A stretch of DNA of 38,993 bases from Acidobacteriaceae bacterium. GTDB taxonomy: Bacteria; Acidobacteriota; Terriglobia; Terriglobales; Acidobacteriaceae. The position numbers were made by a program, and so were the translations under genes. How positions within the stretch are numbered: the stretch's first letter is position 1; each line of letters opens with the position of its first letter. Of this stretch, positions 24,776 to 32,968 are shown in pieces. The stretch lies in assembly GCA_003138975.1 (NCBI GenBank), contig PLHQ01000078.1, forward strand, positions 4,637-43,629. The letters run 5' to 3'. The notes under the pieces are model-generated. The model ran no database searches, was not told the DNA's origin, and saw nothing but the letters and a program-made list of their open reading frames with translations.

Positions 24776-25663
24776 CTACTTCGCTACGGAGGGTCCTGCG
24801 AGCCGGGCGGCAAATTCGGGGCTGTAGGACTTGATTGAGTCCGCAAAGTTATGTTTCATTTCGTCACGCGTTGCCTCTGGCCAAAGGTTAAGGTCGGCCA
24901 TGGCGTCGTCGTACTGATGACATAGAACGTGTTGCTGAGCGCGTGAAAGAAGCGCGCTGACGGTCTCTTCAACCTTTGGGTCTTCGCCGATAGCGACCTT
25001 CTTCGTCGACTTTAGGTTTGCAATGTTCAACGGCGTCAGCACGCGAGTCCAAACGTCGTAATCTTCGCTGCCGGGGCTTAGAATCTTGCCACAGAAGTCA
25101 GGCGTCGCGTCCACCAATTTGCCTCCCTGCACGCGATAGACCCGCTCCGCAAAGGGTGCATCGACGCCGCCGGTGTATTCGGTTGTCCCTCCAACGCGCT
25201 CCCAGATAATCGTCTTTCCGTCTTTATCTTTTGCGAAGTTGACTGCGGCACCTGCGCCGACGTCAAAAAGCTTGTGCGGTTTTGGCCACAGAGAAATAAC
25301 GTTGTAGATCCAGCAGCAATGGGCACCACCTGCTTCATCCGTCATGAACACAACTTCGGGCTTGCCATCGCCATCGAAGTCTTCTCCGGTGTGGTCTTCG
25401 TCGAAGATCACCCCGAATCCCGTTGTTCGGAACACTACTCTTCCCGCGGCATTGTAGATCGCAGCTGTGCATTGATCATCGCCCCCGCCCTGGGCGTTGC
25501 GCGCAGGACCGAGTGAGATCTGGTATCCGTCCCAGAGCTTTTTCTTGTACGACTCAGTCGTTCGTGGGTAGTTGTAGCAGGCAATCTTGCCGTCGTCCTG
25601 GGTGTGGCAGAGAGTCCCGGCGAGCCATACACCCACAGTGAGGCCCATCGCCAACCTTTGCAT
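24776..25663 (-). CDS. Secreted protein with an FG-GAP-like motif, function unknown
   Basis: 295 residues from the ATG at 25663 (AGGA eight bases upstream). It opens with a signal peptide (MQRLAMGLTVGVWLAGTLC). The mature part has DEDHTGEDFDGDGKPEVVFM at about 88-107, a calcium-binding loop of the FG-GAP/VCBS kind. It is followed by DEAGGAHCCWIYNVISLW and a helical C-terminus with a His/Cys-containing stretch (LSRAQQHVLCHQYDDAM). Several Cys suggest disulfides. I do not recognise a family. The gene lies 41 bases downstream of rsmI on the same strand and is probably cotranscribed, without obvious functional link. Confidence 0.78.
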   Translation of the reverse strand: MQRLAMGLTVGVWLAGTLCHTQDDGKIACYNYPRTTESYKKKLWDGYQISLGPARNAQGGGDDQCTAAIYNAAGRVVFRTTGFGVIFDEDHTGEDFDGDGKPEVVFMTDEAGGAHCCWIYNVISLWPKPHKLFDVGAGAAVNFAKDKDGKTIIWERVGGTTEYTGGVDAPFAERVYRVQGGKLVDATPDFCGKILSPGSEDYDVWTRVLTPLNIANLKSTKKVAIGEDPKVEETVSALLSRAQQHVLCHQYDDAMADLNLWPEATRDEMKHNFADSIKSYSPEFAARLAGPSVAK

Positions 25664-25704
25664 AGCGCGAATCCTAGAACAGTTCAGCCGGCGCTCCAAT
25701 GTTA

Positions 25705-26652
25705 CTATCGGGTCCCTTTGCTTCTCTGCATTTCCCGATACGCCTCGCTCTTCGAAATGCCACGCTCCTTCGCCACTTTCTTTAGCGCGTCTTTCTCGTC
25801 GACCTTCTCTTCCGCCATGATCTGCTCAACCCGTTGGCGAATCGAAGGACGGGCGGGGTCGCCCGTCCCAGCACGAGCTTCTACTTCCTCTGCCTTCCCG
25901 ATTAGCAACGTGATCTCGCCCTTCACTCCGTCGCGCGACTTCAGCGTCTCCAGCACCTCGCACGCACGTCCGCGCAGAAACTCTTCGTGCAGCTTGGTCA
26001 CTTCGCGCGCGATCACCACATGCCGGTCTTTTCCCAGTACCTCGACCACATCGGAAAGCGCCTCCGCAATCCGGTGCGGAGCTTCGTAAAATACCAGCGT
26101 CCGCGGCGAAGTCCTGATCGCTTCCAGCGCCGCCCGCCGCTCTCCGCGTTTTGCCGGAAGAAATCCACTGAAGCGGAACGAATCGGTCGGCAGTCCGCTT
26201 GCAACCAGCGCCGCCAAGAACGCCGACGCTCCCGGAATCGGCACCACCGGCACGTGATGCCGAATAGCCAGCGAAATCAGCCGGAATCCTGGGTCAGAAA
26301 TTCCCGGCATGCCCGCGTCCGTCACCAGCGCGACGCTCGTGCCTTCCTGCAAATCTTTCACCAGTTCCGCCGCTCGGGTCATCTCGTTGTGCTCGTGGTA
26401 ACTGACGGTGCGGGTCGTGATGCCGTAATGGGTGAGTAACTTCTGCGTCTGCCGCGTGTCTTCGCAGGCGATCACATCCACTTCCTTGAGCACGCGCAAC
26501 GCGCGCAGCGTGATGTCTTCCAGATTGCCGATGGGCGTACCGACAAGATAGAGTGCCGGACGCGGCGCCAGCGCAGACAGCTTGTTCTTTGGTTGAACGA
26601 TTTTGGACTTGGCGCCCTTGGGCTCGTCCAGTTTCCGGCCTGCATCCTTCAT
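25705..26652 (-). CDS. rsmI: 16S rRNA (cytidine(1402)-2'-O)-methyltransferase
   Basis: SAM-dependent methylase of the decoding-site nucleotide C1402. 315 residues: a Lys-rich N-terminal extension of about 30, then LYLVGTPIGNLEDITLRA (35-52), ACEDTRQTQKLL (62-73), VTDAGMPGISDPG, VPIPGASAFLAALVASGLP and FYEAPHRIAEAL. All are standard RsmI motifs. The C-terminal helical end (EEKVDEKDALKKVAKERGISKSEAY) is also typical. A TAGACT box sits six bases before the ATG and there is no Shine-Dalgarno, suggesting a leaderless transcript. The divergent neighbour is the MmcQ/YjbR gene. Confidence 0.95.
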   Translation of the reverse strand: MKDAGRKLDEPKGAKSKIVQPKNKLSALAPRPALYLVGTPIGNLEDITLRALRVLKEVDVIACEDTRQTQKLLTHYGITTRTVSYHEHNEMTRAAELVKDLQEGTSVALVTDAGMPGISDPGFRLISLAIRHHVPVVPIPGASAFLAALVASGLPTDSFRFSGFLPAKRGERRAALEAIRTSPRTLVFYEAPHRIAEALSDVVEVLGKDRHVVIAREVTKLHEEFLRGRACEVLETLKSRDGVKGEITLLIGKAEEVEARAGTGDPARPSIRQRVEQIMAEEKVDEKDALKKVAKERGISKSEAYREMQRSKGTR

Positions 26653-26658
26653 GGCCGG

Positions 26659-26664
26659 AGTCTA
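26659..26664 (-). promoter_or_regulatory. -10-like box for a leaderless rsmI transcript
   Basis: TAGACT on the minus strand fits TANNNT and ends exactly six bases before the rsmI ATG at 26652. Confidence 0.4.
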
Positions 26665-26743
26665 CCACCGCAGAGCCGTAACTTCTTGGGTCCTGCAGCG
26701 GTTATGCTATTTATAGGCAATATTTTGTTTACGGAGATTGTGA

Positions 26744-27091
26744 GTGACCGCCAACGATTTTCGCCGCCTGGCCCTGGCCCTGCCCGCAGCCATCGAAAGC
26801 GCTCATATGGACCATCCGGATTTTCGCGTACTCGGGAAGATCTTCGCTACCCTCGGCTATCCCGAGAAGGGCTGGGGGATGGTTAAACTGACCCCCGAGC
26901 AGCAGCATTACTTTTCGAAAGCCGAGCCGGATGTCTTCGTGCCCGTAAAAGGCGCCTGGGGACGCCGCGGCGCAACCAGTGTGAATCTCAAGGCCGCAAG
27001 CAAAAAGACTCTTGTGAAAGCAATCCGCAGCGCCTGGCGCAATACTGCTCCCAAGCGTCTCGCGGAGCAATTAGCGGAGGATATCGGGTAG
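26744..27091 (+). CDS. MmcQ/YjbR family protein
   Basis: 115 residues of the small CyaY-like MmcQ/YjbR fold. Typical features are LALALPAAIESAHMDHPDFRV, KIFATLGYPEKGWGMVKLTPEQQ (the conserved strand pair) and the C-terminal helix TLVKAIRSAWRNTAPKRLAEQL. Members occur widely, bind DNA in some reports and lack a settled function. The start is GTG at 26744 with GGAG seven bases upstream. It is followed after 81 bases by the ABM-like gene. Confidence 0.87.
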   Translation: MTANDFRRLALALPAAIESAHMDHPDFRVLGKIFATLGYPEKGWGMVKLTPEQQHYFSKAEPDVFVPVKGAWGRRGATSVNLKAASKKTLVKAIRSAWRNTAPKRLAEQLAEDIG

Positions 27092-27172
27092 GCGCAACAT
27101 CTTAGTCGAGTCCCTTCCGATTCCCCGCGCGACGCTGTCAAAGTGAACCAAGAAAATGGTAAGGAGGTTAAC

Positions 27173-27499
27173 GTGATCGCACGAATTTGGCACGGATCGA
27201 CCAAGCCTGAGCACGCCGACGCTTATGAAGCAATGCTGAAGCCTGAACGGTTGCCCGGTGTTGCCAAGGTAAAAGGTTACAAAGGCAGCTTTCTCCTCCG
27301 GAAAAACCATAGAGACGAAATCGACTTCATCACCATTATGCTTTGGGACTCGACTGATGCTATTCGAGACTTCGTAGGACCGGATTACGAAACTTCTGTG
27401 ATTCCCGAAGAGCGCCGCAAGTACTTGTGCTGCCACGATGCCAAGGCAACGCATTACGAAGTTGCTTCGGTTCACGGGTTGGCACAAGCTTTTGAGTAA
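27173..27499 (+). CDS. ABM-like dimeric alpha/beta-barrel protein
   Basis: 108 residues from the GTG at 27173, which follows a perfect AAGGAGG by five bases; an upstream in-frame GTG at 27143 would place that site inside the coding region. The sequence MIARIWHGSTKPEHADAYEAML, GVAKVKGYKGSFLLRK, IDFITIMLWDSTDAIRDFVG has the strand-helix-strand order of antibiotic-biosynthesis-monooxygenase-like (ABM) stress proteins. Some of these act on quinones or heme. Enzymatic activity is not assured. It sits in a same-strand run of small genes with the MmcQ/YjbR and FmdB genes. Confidence 0.75.
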   Translation: MIARIWHGSTKPEHADAYEAMLKPERLPGVAKVKGYKGSFLLRKNHRDEIDFITIMLWDSTDAIRDFVGPDYETSVIPEERRKYLCCHDAKATHYEVASVHGLAQAFE

Positions 27500-27521
27500 G
27501 CCGCTTCCAGTTTGTCCTGAA

Positions 27522-27573
27522 TTGACGCAATCGAACCTGCGCCCCTAGAATCATCTCGAAGGAAAGCTTTCCT
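27522..27573 (+). promoter_or_regulatory. Promoter with palindromic operator before the FmdB gene
   Basis: TTGACG (27522-27527) and TAGAAT (27546-27551) are 18 bases apart. The perfect 14-bp palindrome AGGAAAGCTTTCCT (27560-27573) begins where transcription should start, a classic place for a repressor. The ATG is at 27593. Confidence 0.5.
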
Positions 27574-27592
27574 CACAATTGTTTCAGAGCCC

Positions 27593-27976
27593 ATGCCTCT
27601 CTACGAATATGAATGCGAGAAGTGCGGTCACCGCTTCGAGAAAATCCAGAAGTTTTCCGACAAGATGGTGAAGAAGTGCCCGGAATGCGGAGGCCGCGTA
27701 GAGCAGATGATCTCCGCGCCCGCCGTGCAGTTCAAGGGATCGGGCTGGTACGTCACCGACTACGCCAACAAATCTCACGCCACGGCGTCCGATGGCGGAG
27801 GTTCAGACGCGAAGAAGGAAGAGAAGTCCAAGTCGGAAGATTCATCCAAGACCGATTCTTCAAAGGAAAGCTCCGCCAAGGAGACGTCATCCAAAGGTAA
27901 CTCTTCGAAAGAAGATTCCAGAAAGACAAGCTCGAACAGAGTAAGTTCCTCTCGCAAGCCTGACAAGAAAAGATAG
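27593..27976 (+). CDS. FmdB-family zinc-ribbon protein with Ser/Lys-rich tail
   Basis: 127 residues. The N-terminal 60 are a standard FmdB/CxxC_CxxC regulatory zinc ribbon: MPLYEYECEKCGHRFE with C8/C11, and C29/C32 in KKCPECGG, then ISAPAVQFKGSGWYVTDYA. The C-terminal half (about 66-127) is low-complexity, built from Ser, Lys, Glu and Asp (SSKTDSSKESSAKETSSK type) and probably disordered. Family members are thought to be regulators, but their target is unknown. It has its own likely promoter and operator upstream and converges with the peptidase gene. Confidence 0.9.
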   Translation: MPLYEYECEKCGHRFEKIQKFSDKMVKKCPECGGRVEQMISAPAVQFKGSGWYVTDYANKSHATASDGGGSDAKKEEKSKSEDSSKTDSSKESSAKETSSKGNSSKEDSRKTSSNRVSSSRKPDKKR

Positions 27977-28011
27977 CAAATGCCGGCGAGTTTTCGGGCT
28001 CTGCTGGCTTC

Positions 28012-30246
28012 CTACTTCAGCTCCTGTTCAAAGTGGTCTTCAATCATGTGGAACAGGTGATCCCGCGACTCGCTTCCCGCGATGCTGTGGGTTTTATTGG
28101 GATAGATCATCAGCCGGAATTGTTTACCCGCATTGATCAGCGCGTTGACCATCTGCACGCTGTTCTGAAAATGCACGTTGTCATCGCCGGTCCCGTGTGC
28201 AATCAACAGCGCCCCGTGGAGATTCGTCGCCGCACTCGTCACATCGGATTCGCGGTAACCCGCCGCGTCGTCCTTGAGTTGCCCCATGTAACGCTCGGTG
28301 TAGATGGTGTCGTAGTTGATCTGGTCGGTCACGGGAGCCACCGCAACTCCGGCGCGGAAACGTTCTGAGTGGGTCATTGCATAAAGCGTCATCGAGCCGC
28401 CATTCGACCATCCCCAGATTGCCACGCGATCTTGATCGAGTTGAGGGTACTGCGCGAAAAGCTGATCCAGCGCAGTGAGCTGATCTTTCAACTCGATCGC
28501 GCCAAACTCGTGGCGAATCGCCGTCTGGAATTTGCGGTCGCGTCCCGGTGTGCCGCGATTGTCCACTGCAAAGATCGCAAACCCCTTCCGCGCCAGGATC
28601 TCATCAAACGGATTCGTCGGTTCTTTCAGGACCATCTGCGCCGCTGGCCCTCCGTAAATGTTAACGATGAGCGGAATCTTGCCGCTAGCTGGCGGGTCTG
28701 GCGGCAGTAATAGACGCCCGTAAAGCCTGCTCCCATCTTCCGCCTTGAACTCCAGAAACTTTGGAACTCGCAGTCCGTACTCCGCCACTTCATCGCGCGC
28801 CTCCCACACCGGTGCACACGACGCGCCCACTGAACACAGAGAGATGCGCGGGGCGGTCAGCGGCCCCTTGAATGTCTGCTCAAAATGTTTGCCATCCTCG
28901 GAGAACTCTCCGGAATACATTCCCTCATCGTGCGTGAGCTGTTGCAAGGCAGTTCCATCCAGCTTTACAGAACAGATGTGCTGCTGCCGCGGATCACCCG
29001 GGTTGGCCAGGAAAAATACCGTGCCCGCCGTTTCGTCCACTCCCTCGATTCCCAGCACCTCAAAGTCACCGTGTGTAAGCTGTCGTTCCAGTTTTGCGTC
29101 CGCCCCTGTTGGGTTCTGCCTATCGAAGCTGTAGAGGTAGAGATGCATGTGCCCGTCACGCCAATTCGGCCACAGGAACGCGTCGCTGGACTTCAGGAAA
29201 CGAACCTCCACATGATCGAAGTCGATCCAGGCGCCGGGCGTGGTCTCTGTCAGAACGATTCGTGACTTACCCGATTTCGCATCGACAAAGTACAAATCCA
29301 TCTTGTCCTGATTGCGATTCAAAACCTCCGCCCACACCACTCCATCGCGCACCCAGCCAAAGCGCGGAATGTAAGCCTCCGCGTCGTCAGTCAATGAAAT
29401 CCAGCGCACCTTGCCTTTGTCGGCATCGACCACCCCCAGCTTCACCCCAGGATTCGCGCCCCCGACTTTCGGATATTTTTCGTTATCCACCGTCGGATGC
29501 GTCGGGATCAAGTTGGTGATGGGATAAGTTGAAACCTTGGTCTCATCCATGTGCAAAAAGACAATCTCTTTGCTGTCGGGCGACCAGAAATAATTGCTGC
29601 GCACCGCTAGCTCTTCGGCATACACCCAATCGATATCTCCGTTGAACAGATCGTCTTTCGTATCTTTCGTAAGTTGTTTTTCGTCCTTTCCGTTCACGGG
29701 CCGAACGTAAAGATTGTGCTTGCGCACGTACGAAACATGGCTGCCATCAGGAGAAAACTTCGGGGCGCCACTGGGATCAGCCGCCGAAGTAAACTGCACG
29801 GCCGTGCTGGTCGCCAAATCGAACAGCCAAAGCTGTCCCTGCGAATCGAAAATCAGATGCTTCGAATCCGGGGCCCACAAATACGCCGCGACGTGATACC
29901 GCGTGAGCCGCTCCTTCTCTCGTTCATCTTTCACTTTGTTGTAGTCGGGCGCAAGCGAGGCCAGCTTGGCCGCGCTGACCAACACCTTCTTCTCGCCCGT
30001 GGCCACGTCCACATACCACAATTCACCGTGCTCCCCTTCATCGTCGCGCTGCAGGTACGAGAGCTTGGTCCCATCCGGACTCCATTCGAAGGTCTCCGGG
30101 CCCCGTCCACTCAGGCCGCCGGGCGCGTAAATCGCCTCAATGGTCAGCGGCTTCACCGGCGAGGACGATTGCGCCCAACACGGCGTCACCCGCCAAAACA
30201 GAAGAGTGACAGCAACCAGCGTAGAGACAGAAAAAAAGCTTTTCAC
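28012..30246 (-). CDS. Secreted S9 family dipeptidyl peptidase (DPP IV-like)
   Basis: 744 residues with a signal peptide (MKSFFSVSTLVAVTLLFWRVTPCWA), so exported. The middle (about 45-490) is an eight-bladed DPP IV beta-propeller with repeats such as WSPDGTKLSYL, WAPDSKHLIFD and FSPDGSHVSYV, plus VYAEELAVRSNYFWSPD carrying the Glu pair that binds the peptide N-terminus. The C-terminal alpha/beta-hydrolase has S614 (GWSNGG; Tyr is more common than Asn in mammalian DPP IV), D688 (HGTGDDNVHFQ) and H720 (NKTHSI). It likely trims X-Pro dipeptides from peptides outside the cytoplasm. The start is GTG at 30246. A single gene, convergent with the FmdB gene. Confidence 0.93.
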   Translation of the reverse strand: MKSFFSVSTLVAVTLLFWRVTPCWAQSSSPVKPLTIEAIYAPGGLSGRGPETFEWSPDGTKLSYLQRDDEGEHGELWYVDVATGEKKVLVSAAKLASLAPDYNKVKDEREKERLTRYHVAAYLWAPDSKHLIFDSQGQLWLFDLATSTAVQFTSAADPSGAPKFSPDGSHVSYVRKHNLYVRPVNGKDEKQLTKDTKDDLFNGDIDWVYAEELAVRSNYFWSPDSKEIVFLHMDETKVSTYPITNLIPTHPTVDNEKYPKVGGANPGVKLGVVDADKGKVRWISLTDDAEAYIPRFGWVRDGVVWAEVLNRNQDKMDLYFVDAKSGKSRIVLTETTPGAWIDFDHVEVRFLKSSDAFLWPNWRDGHMHLYLYSFDRQNPTGADAKLERQLTHGDFEVLGIEGVDETAGTVFFLANPGDPRQQHICSVKLDGTALQQLTHDEGMYSGEFSEDGKHFEQTFKGPLTAPRISLCSVGASCAPVWEARDEVAEYGLRVPKFLEFKAEDGSRLYGRLLLPPDPPASGKIPLIVNIYGGPAAQMVLKEPTNPFDEILARKGFAIFAVDNRGTPGRDRKFQTAIRHEFGAIELKDQLTALDQLFAQYPQLDQDRVAIWGWSNGGSMTLYAMTHSERFRAGVAVAPVTDQINYDTIYTERYMGQLKDDAAGYRESDVTSAATNLHGALLIAHGTGDDNVHFQNSVQMVNALINAGKQFRLMIYPNKTHSIAGSESRDHLFHMIEDHFEQELK

Positions 30247-30364
30247 GATAAAACCCCAGAAAGCGGAAGTGAAGGCAACGCGGAATGAAAGAGTTTACAC
30301 CCGAAACGGCTTCCCGTGGGCGCTTTCACTCGCCCCTCCATGCGAAACCTGCATTTCCGCGTGT

Positions 30365-30390
30365 TAGAATCAAACCTGAGTCGTCTCAGG
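30365..30390 (+). promoter_or_regulatory. -10 box and palindrome before the zinc-ribbon gene
   Basis: TAGAAT (30365-30370) predicts a start near 30377. CCTGAG (30375-30380) and CTCAGG (30385-30390) form a perfect 6-bp dyad around TCGT, touching the ATG at 30391. An operator or translation-blocking hairpin is possible. Confidence 0.4.
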
Positions 30391-31521
30391 ATGCTTCCAG
30401 AAATAGAAAACCTGTTGCACCTGCAAGATGCGGACAAATCAATCCGCCGCCTGCAGGACGAAATCGCCGAACTTCCCAAACGCGTCGCTGCCATCGAACA
30501 CAAGCTCGCGGACACCAAACTCCAACTGGAAAAGGCTCAAGCCGCTGTCAAAGCTGACGAAGCCGCCCGCCGCAAGTACGAGACCGCCATCACCGACGCC
30601 CGGGGCAAGATTTCCAAGTATCGCGATCAGTCTCTCGCCGTAAAAACCAACGAACAATATAAAGCCTTGTTGCAGGAGATCCAGTTTGCGGAGAAAGAAA
30701 TCGCCGAGAACGAGGACAAGATTCTCGAGTTGATGGTCAATGCGGACACGCGTGACAAAGAAGTCAAAGCCGCACAAGCCGACTTGAAATCAGAAGCCGC
30801 CGAGATCGAAAAAGAAAAAGAAGAAGCCCGCCAGCGCACTGCCGAGGACGAAAAGCAGCTAACCGAATGGCGCGCCAAACGCGACCAAATGAGGGCGGGC
30901 GTGAATGAAGATCTTCTGCGGCACTACGAACGCGTGTCAAAATTTCGTGGCAGCGGCATCTCCGAAGTGCGTGATCACAAATGCATGGCCTGCCAGGTCA
31001 TGCTGCGTCCGCAGACCTACAACGATGTCCGCACCGGACAGCAGACTGTGGTCTGCGATTCCTGCCAGCGCATTCTGTACTTCAATCCCGCCAACGAAAT
31101 GCAGGCTCTCGAGCCGGAACACAAACGCTCTCGCCGCCATCATCCCAAAATTGACGCGTCCCAGGCCTGGTATTACCGCGCCGAGTTTGCCGATGCCGGC
31201 GAAGTTTTCCTGTGCCTTAGTAATGTCGCCGGCCAAGCCACCCGCCGCGTGTTCGACATGGGTACCGGGCGTCTCATAGGCGACATCCTCATCCGTGAAG
31301 GCGATTACCGTCATGCCTTCCCGGAAGACATCGCCGGCGCCATCCGCCTCAACGGAAGCTGGTCGGAAACTGAAATGGAAAACTGGGGCACCGAGATGCC
31401 CATGACGGCCCTCGATTCCCTTCATACCGATCTCGAAGCCGCCCGCTTCGAAATGAGTTCCCGCACCTCTGCGAAGTCCGACATACCTTCCACCGTCCCG
31501 ACGGGACAGGTCGCCAGCTAG
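30391..31521 (+). CDS. Coiled-coil C4 zinc-ribbon protein with extra C-terminal domain
   Basis: 376 residues from the ATG at 30391 (MLPEIENLLHLQDADKSIRRL); GTG codons at 30316 and 30361 are in frame but less like the family. Residues 1-180 form a long antiparallel coiled coil rich in Lys/Glu, as in COG1579 proteins. The zinc ribbon follows with C198/C201 (CMACQ) and C222/C225 (CDSCQ), ending RILYFNP where the family usually stops. Here about 130 more residues continue: AWYYRAEFADAGEVFLCLSN, a region with GDILIREGDYRHAFPEDIAGA, and a Ser/Thr tail. The family may act on nucleic acids but has no settled role; the added domain is unknown to me. Confidence 0.85.
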   Translation: MLPEIENLLHLQDADKSIRRLQDEIAELPKRVAAIEHKLADTKLQLEKAQAAVKADEAARRKYETAITDARGKISKYRDQSLAVKTNEQYKALLQEIQFAEKEIAENEDKILELMVNADTRDKEVKAAQADLKSEAAEIEKEKEEARQRTAEDEKQLTEWRAKRDQMRAGVNEDLLRHYERVSKFRGSGISEVRDHKCMACQVMLRPQTYNDVRTGQQTVVCDSCQRILYFNPANEMQALEPEHKRSRRHHPKIDASQAWYYRAEFADAGEVFLCLSNVAGQATRRVFDMGTGRLIGDILIREGDYRHAFPEDIAGAIRLNGSWSETEMENWGTEMPMTALDSLHTDLEAARFEMSSRTSAKSDIPSTVPTGQVAS

Positions 31522-31537
31522 CAAAGTCCGTGTGGGG

Positions 31538-31573
31538 AGCCGCCCTCGGCTGTGCGGGCGTGCGGAGCTCGAC
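31538..31573. repeat. Dispersed intergenic repeat, copy 1
   Basis: The 15-mer AGCCGCCCTCGGCTG (31538-31552) contains the dyad AGCCG/CGGCT. It is followed by AGCTCGAC (31566-31573). The same two blocks in the same order recur at 33496-33531. Confidence 0.6.
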
Positions 31574-31604
31574 TTCCTGGGCAGCATACGAGAACTGGTG
31601 CGTT

Positions 31605-31610
31605 TAAGAT
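31605..31610 (+). promoter_or_regulatory. -10-like box for a leaderless methyltransferase transcript
   Basis: TAAGAT fits TANNNT and ends six bases before the ATG at 31617, which has no Shine-Dalgarno. Confidence 0.45.
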
Positions 31611-31616
31611 TGCTTC

Positions 31617-32810
31617 ATGTCCAAGACGTCCGCAATCTTTCCCGTTCCAGCAGTAAAGGTTTCTCCCCGCGGCGCAACCCGTCTGAAGGAGGGCCACGTC
31701 TGGGTCTATCGCTCCGACATAGTCTCTGCCGGCGGAGTTCCACCCGGGTCGATGGTTGGGGTTATCGATCATCGTGGTCAGTTTCTCGGCAGCGCGCTCT
31801 ACTCGAGCTCGTCGCAAATCGCCATCCGACTCATTTCGCGCGAGTCCGTGGCCGATTTCCCGGAGCTACTTGGTCAGCGCATCGCCGACTCAATCGCGTA
31901 TCGTGAGCCGATTATCCGCGACACGAATGCCTATCGCGTCATCTTCAGCGAGGCCGATTTCCTCCCCGGTCTCATTGTCGACCGCTACAGCGACATTCTC
32001 TCCGTGCAGATTCTCACCCAAGCCATGGATACCGAAATCGTACGCGCCACTTTGATTGCAGAGTTGACTGAGAGGCTGCACCCCGCTGCGATCGTCGAGC
32101 GTGTAGACCCTCGCGTTCGCCAGCTTGAGGAACTACCGCCGCGCCCATCCAGCCTGCTTAGCGGCGAAAAGAGTTCCACAACTTTCACCATGAACGGCGT
32201 GCAGTTCAATTTCGACGCGCTCGAAGGGCAGAAGACCGGAGCCTTCCTCGACCAGCGCAAGAACTACGCCGCCGCCGCCCAATACGCCCACGGCAAGGCC
32301 CTCGACGTTTTCTGCTACCAGGGCGGATTTGCCCTTCATCTGGCCACCCACTGCTCACACGTCGCCGGCATCGACAGCTCCCGGCCTGCGCTCGAAGTTG
32401 CCGACCAGAACGCCGCGCTCAATCGGCGCGAAATCGAATGGATCGAAGCCAACGCCTTCGATCTGCTCAAGGACTACGCCGCCTCCGGCCAGCGCTATGA
32501 CACCATCGTTCTCGACCCTCCCGCCTTCGCCAAATCCAAGCGCGACCTCGATGCCGCCCTCCGCGGCTACAAGGAACTCAACCTCCGCGCCCTCAAGATG
32601 CTCCGCCCAGGTGGAATTCTCGTCACCTGCTCTTGCTCCTACCACGTTAGCCAGGCCAACTTCCTGGAAATGCTTGCCGGCGCTGCCTGTGATGCTCACC
32701 GCGTACTCCGTCTGATCGAGGTTCGAGGACAGTCTAATGACCACCCAATCCTGCTCAACATCCCCGAAACTGCCTATCTAAAGTGCATCATATCTCATGT
32801 AAGTCAATGA
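31617..32810 (+). CDS. RlmI-like class I SAM-dependent rRNA methyltransferase
   Basis: 397 residues. The N-terminal part is PUA-like (VSPRGATRLKEGHVWVYRSDI, GQFLGSALYSSSSQIAIRLISRE). A middle EEHEE region (about 75-190) follows, then a Rossmann methylase. The methylase has KTGAFLDQRKNY, VFCYQGGFALHLA (SAM loop), DPPAFAKSK (DPPA at 300-303) and TCSCS (337-341). This matches RlmI, which makes m5C1962 in 23S rRNA, and its relatives; the exact target base is inferred. The ending PETAYLKCIISHV is family-like, so the frame is complete. The ATG lacks a Shine-Dalgarno. Confidence 0.9.
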   Translation: MSKTSAIFPVPAVKVSPRGATRLKEGHVWVYRSDIVSAGGVPPGSMVGVIDHRGQFLGSALYSSSSQIAIRLISRESVADFPELLGQRIADSIAYREPIIRDTNAYRVIFSEADFLPGLIVDRYSDILSVQILTQAMDTEIVRATLIAELTERLHPAAIVERVDPRVRQLEELPPRPSSLLSGEKSSTTFTMNGVQFNFDALEGQKTGAFLDQRKNYAAAAQYAHGKALDVFCYQGGFALHLATHCSHVAGIDSSRPALEVADQNAALNRREIEWIEANAFDLLKDYAASGQRYDTIVLDPPAFAKSKRDLDAALRGYKELNLRALKMLRPGGILVTCSCSYHVSQANFLEMLAGAACDAHRVLRLIEVRGQSNDHPILLNIPETAYLKCIISHVSQ

Positions 32811-32830
32811 AAATACAATATAAACAGTAC

Positions 32831-32859
32831 TTGACAATGATACACTCATATTTTATGCT
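32831..32859 (+). promoter_or_regulatory. Sigma-70-like promoter of hsp20
   Basis: A consensus TTGACA (32831-32836) is followed after 17 bases by TATGCT (32854-32859), inside an unusually AT-rich stretch (about 32785-32875). It would give a leader of roughly 100 bases. Confidence 0.6.
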
Positions 32860-32895
32860 CCCTTTACAGTAGCTAAGGCATCCAATCTAGTGATT

Positions 32896-32925
32896 GAGGC
32901 CCATCAATGTGAGCAGATGGGCTTC
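32896..32925 (+). other. Stem-loop in the hsp20 leader
   Basis: GAGGCCCATC (32896-32905) pairs with GATGGGCTTC (32916-32925), ten base pairs including one G-U, around a ten-base loop. It lies 44 bases before the ATG and between promoter and ribosome site (AAGGAGG at about 32953). A role as thermosensor or mRNA stabiliser is inference. Confidence 0.55.
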
Positions 32926-32968
32926 TTATCAAATTTCAAGCCCAGATTCATGAAGGAGGATTTTCACC

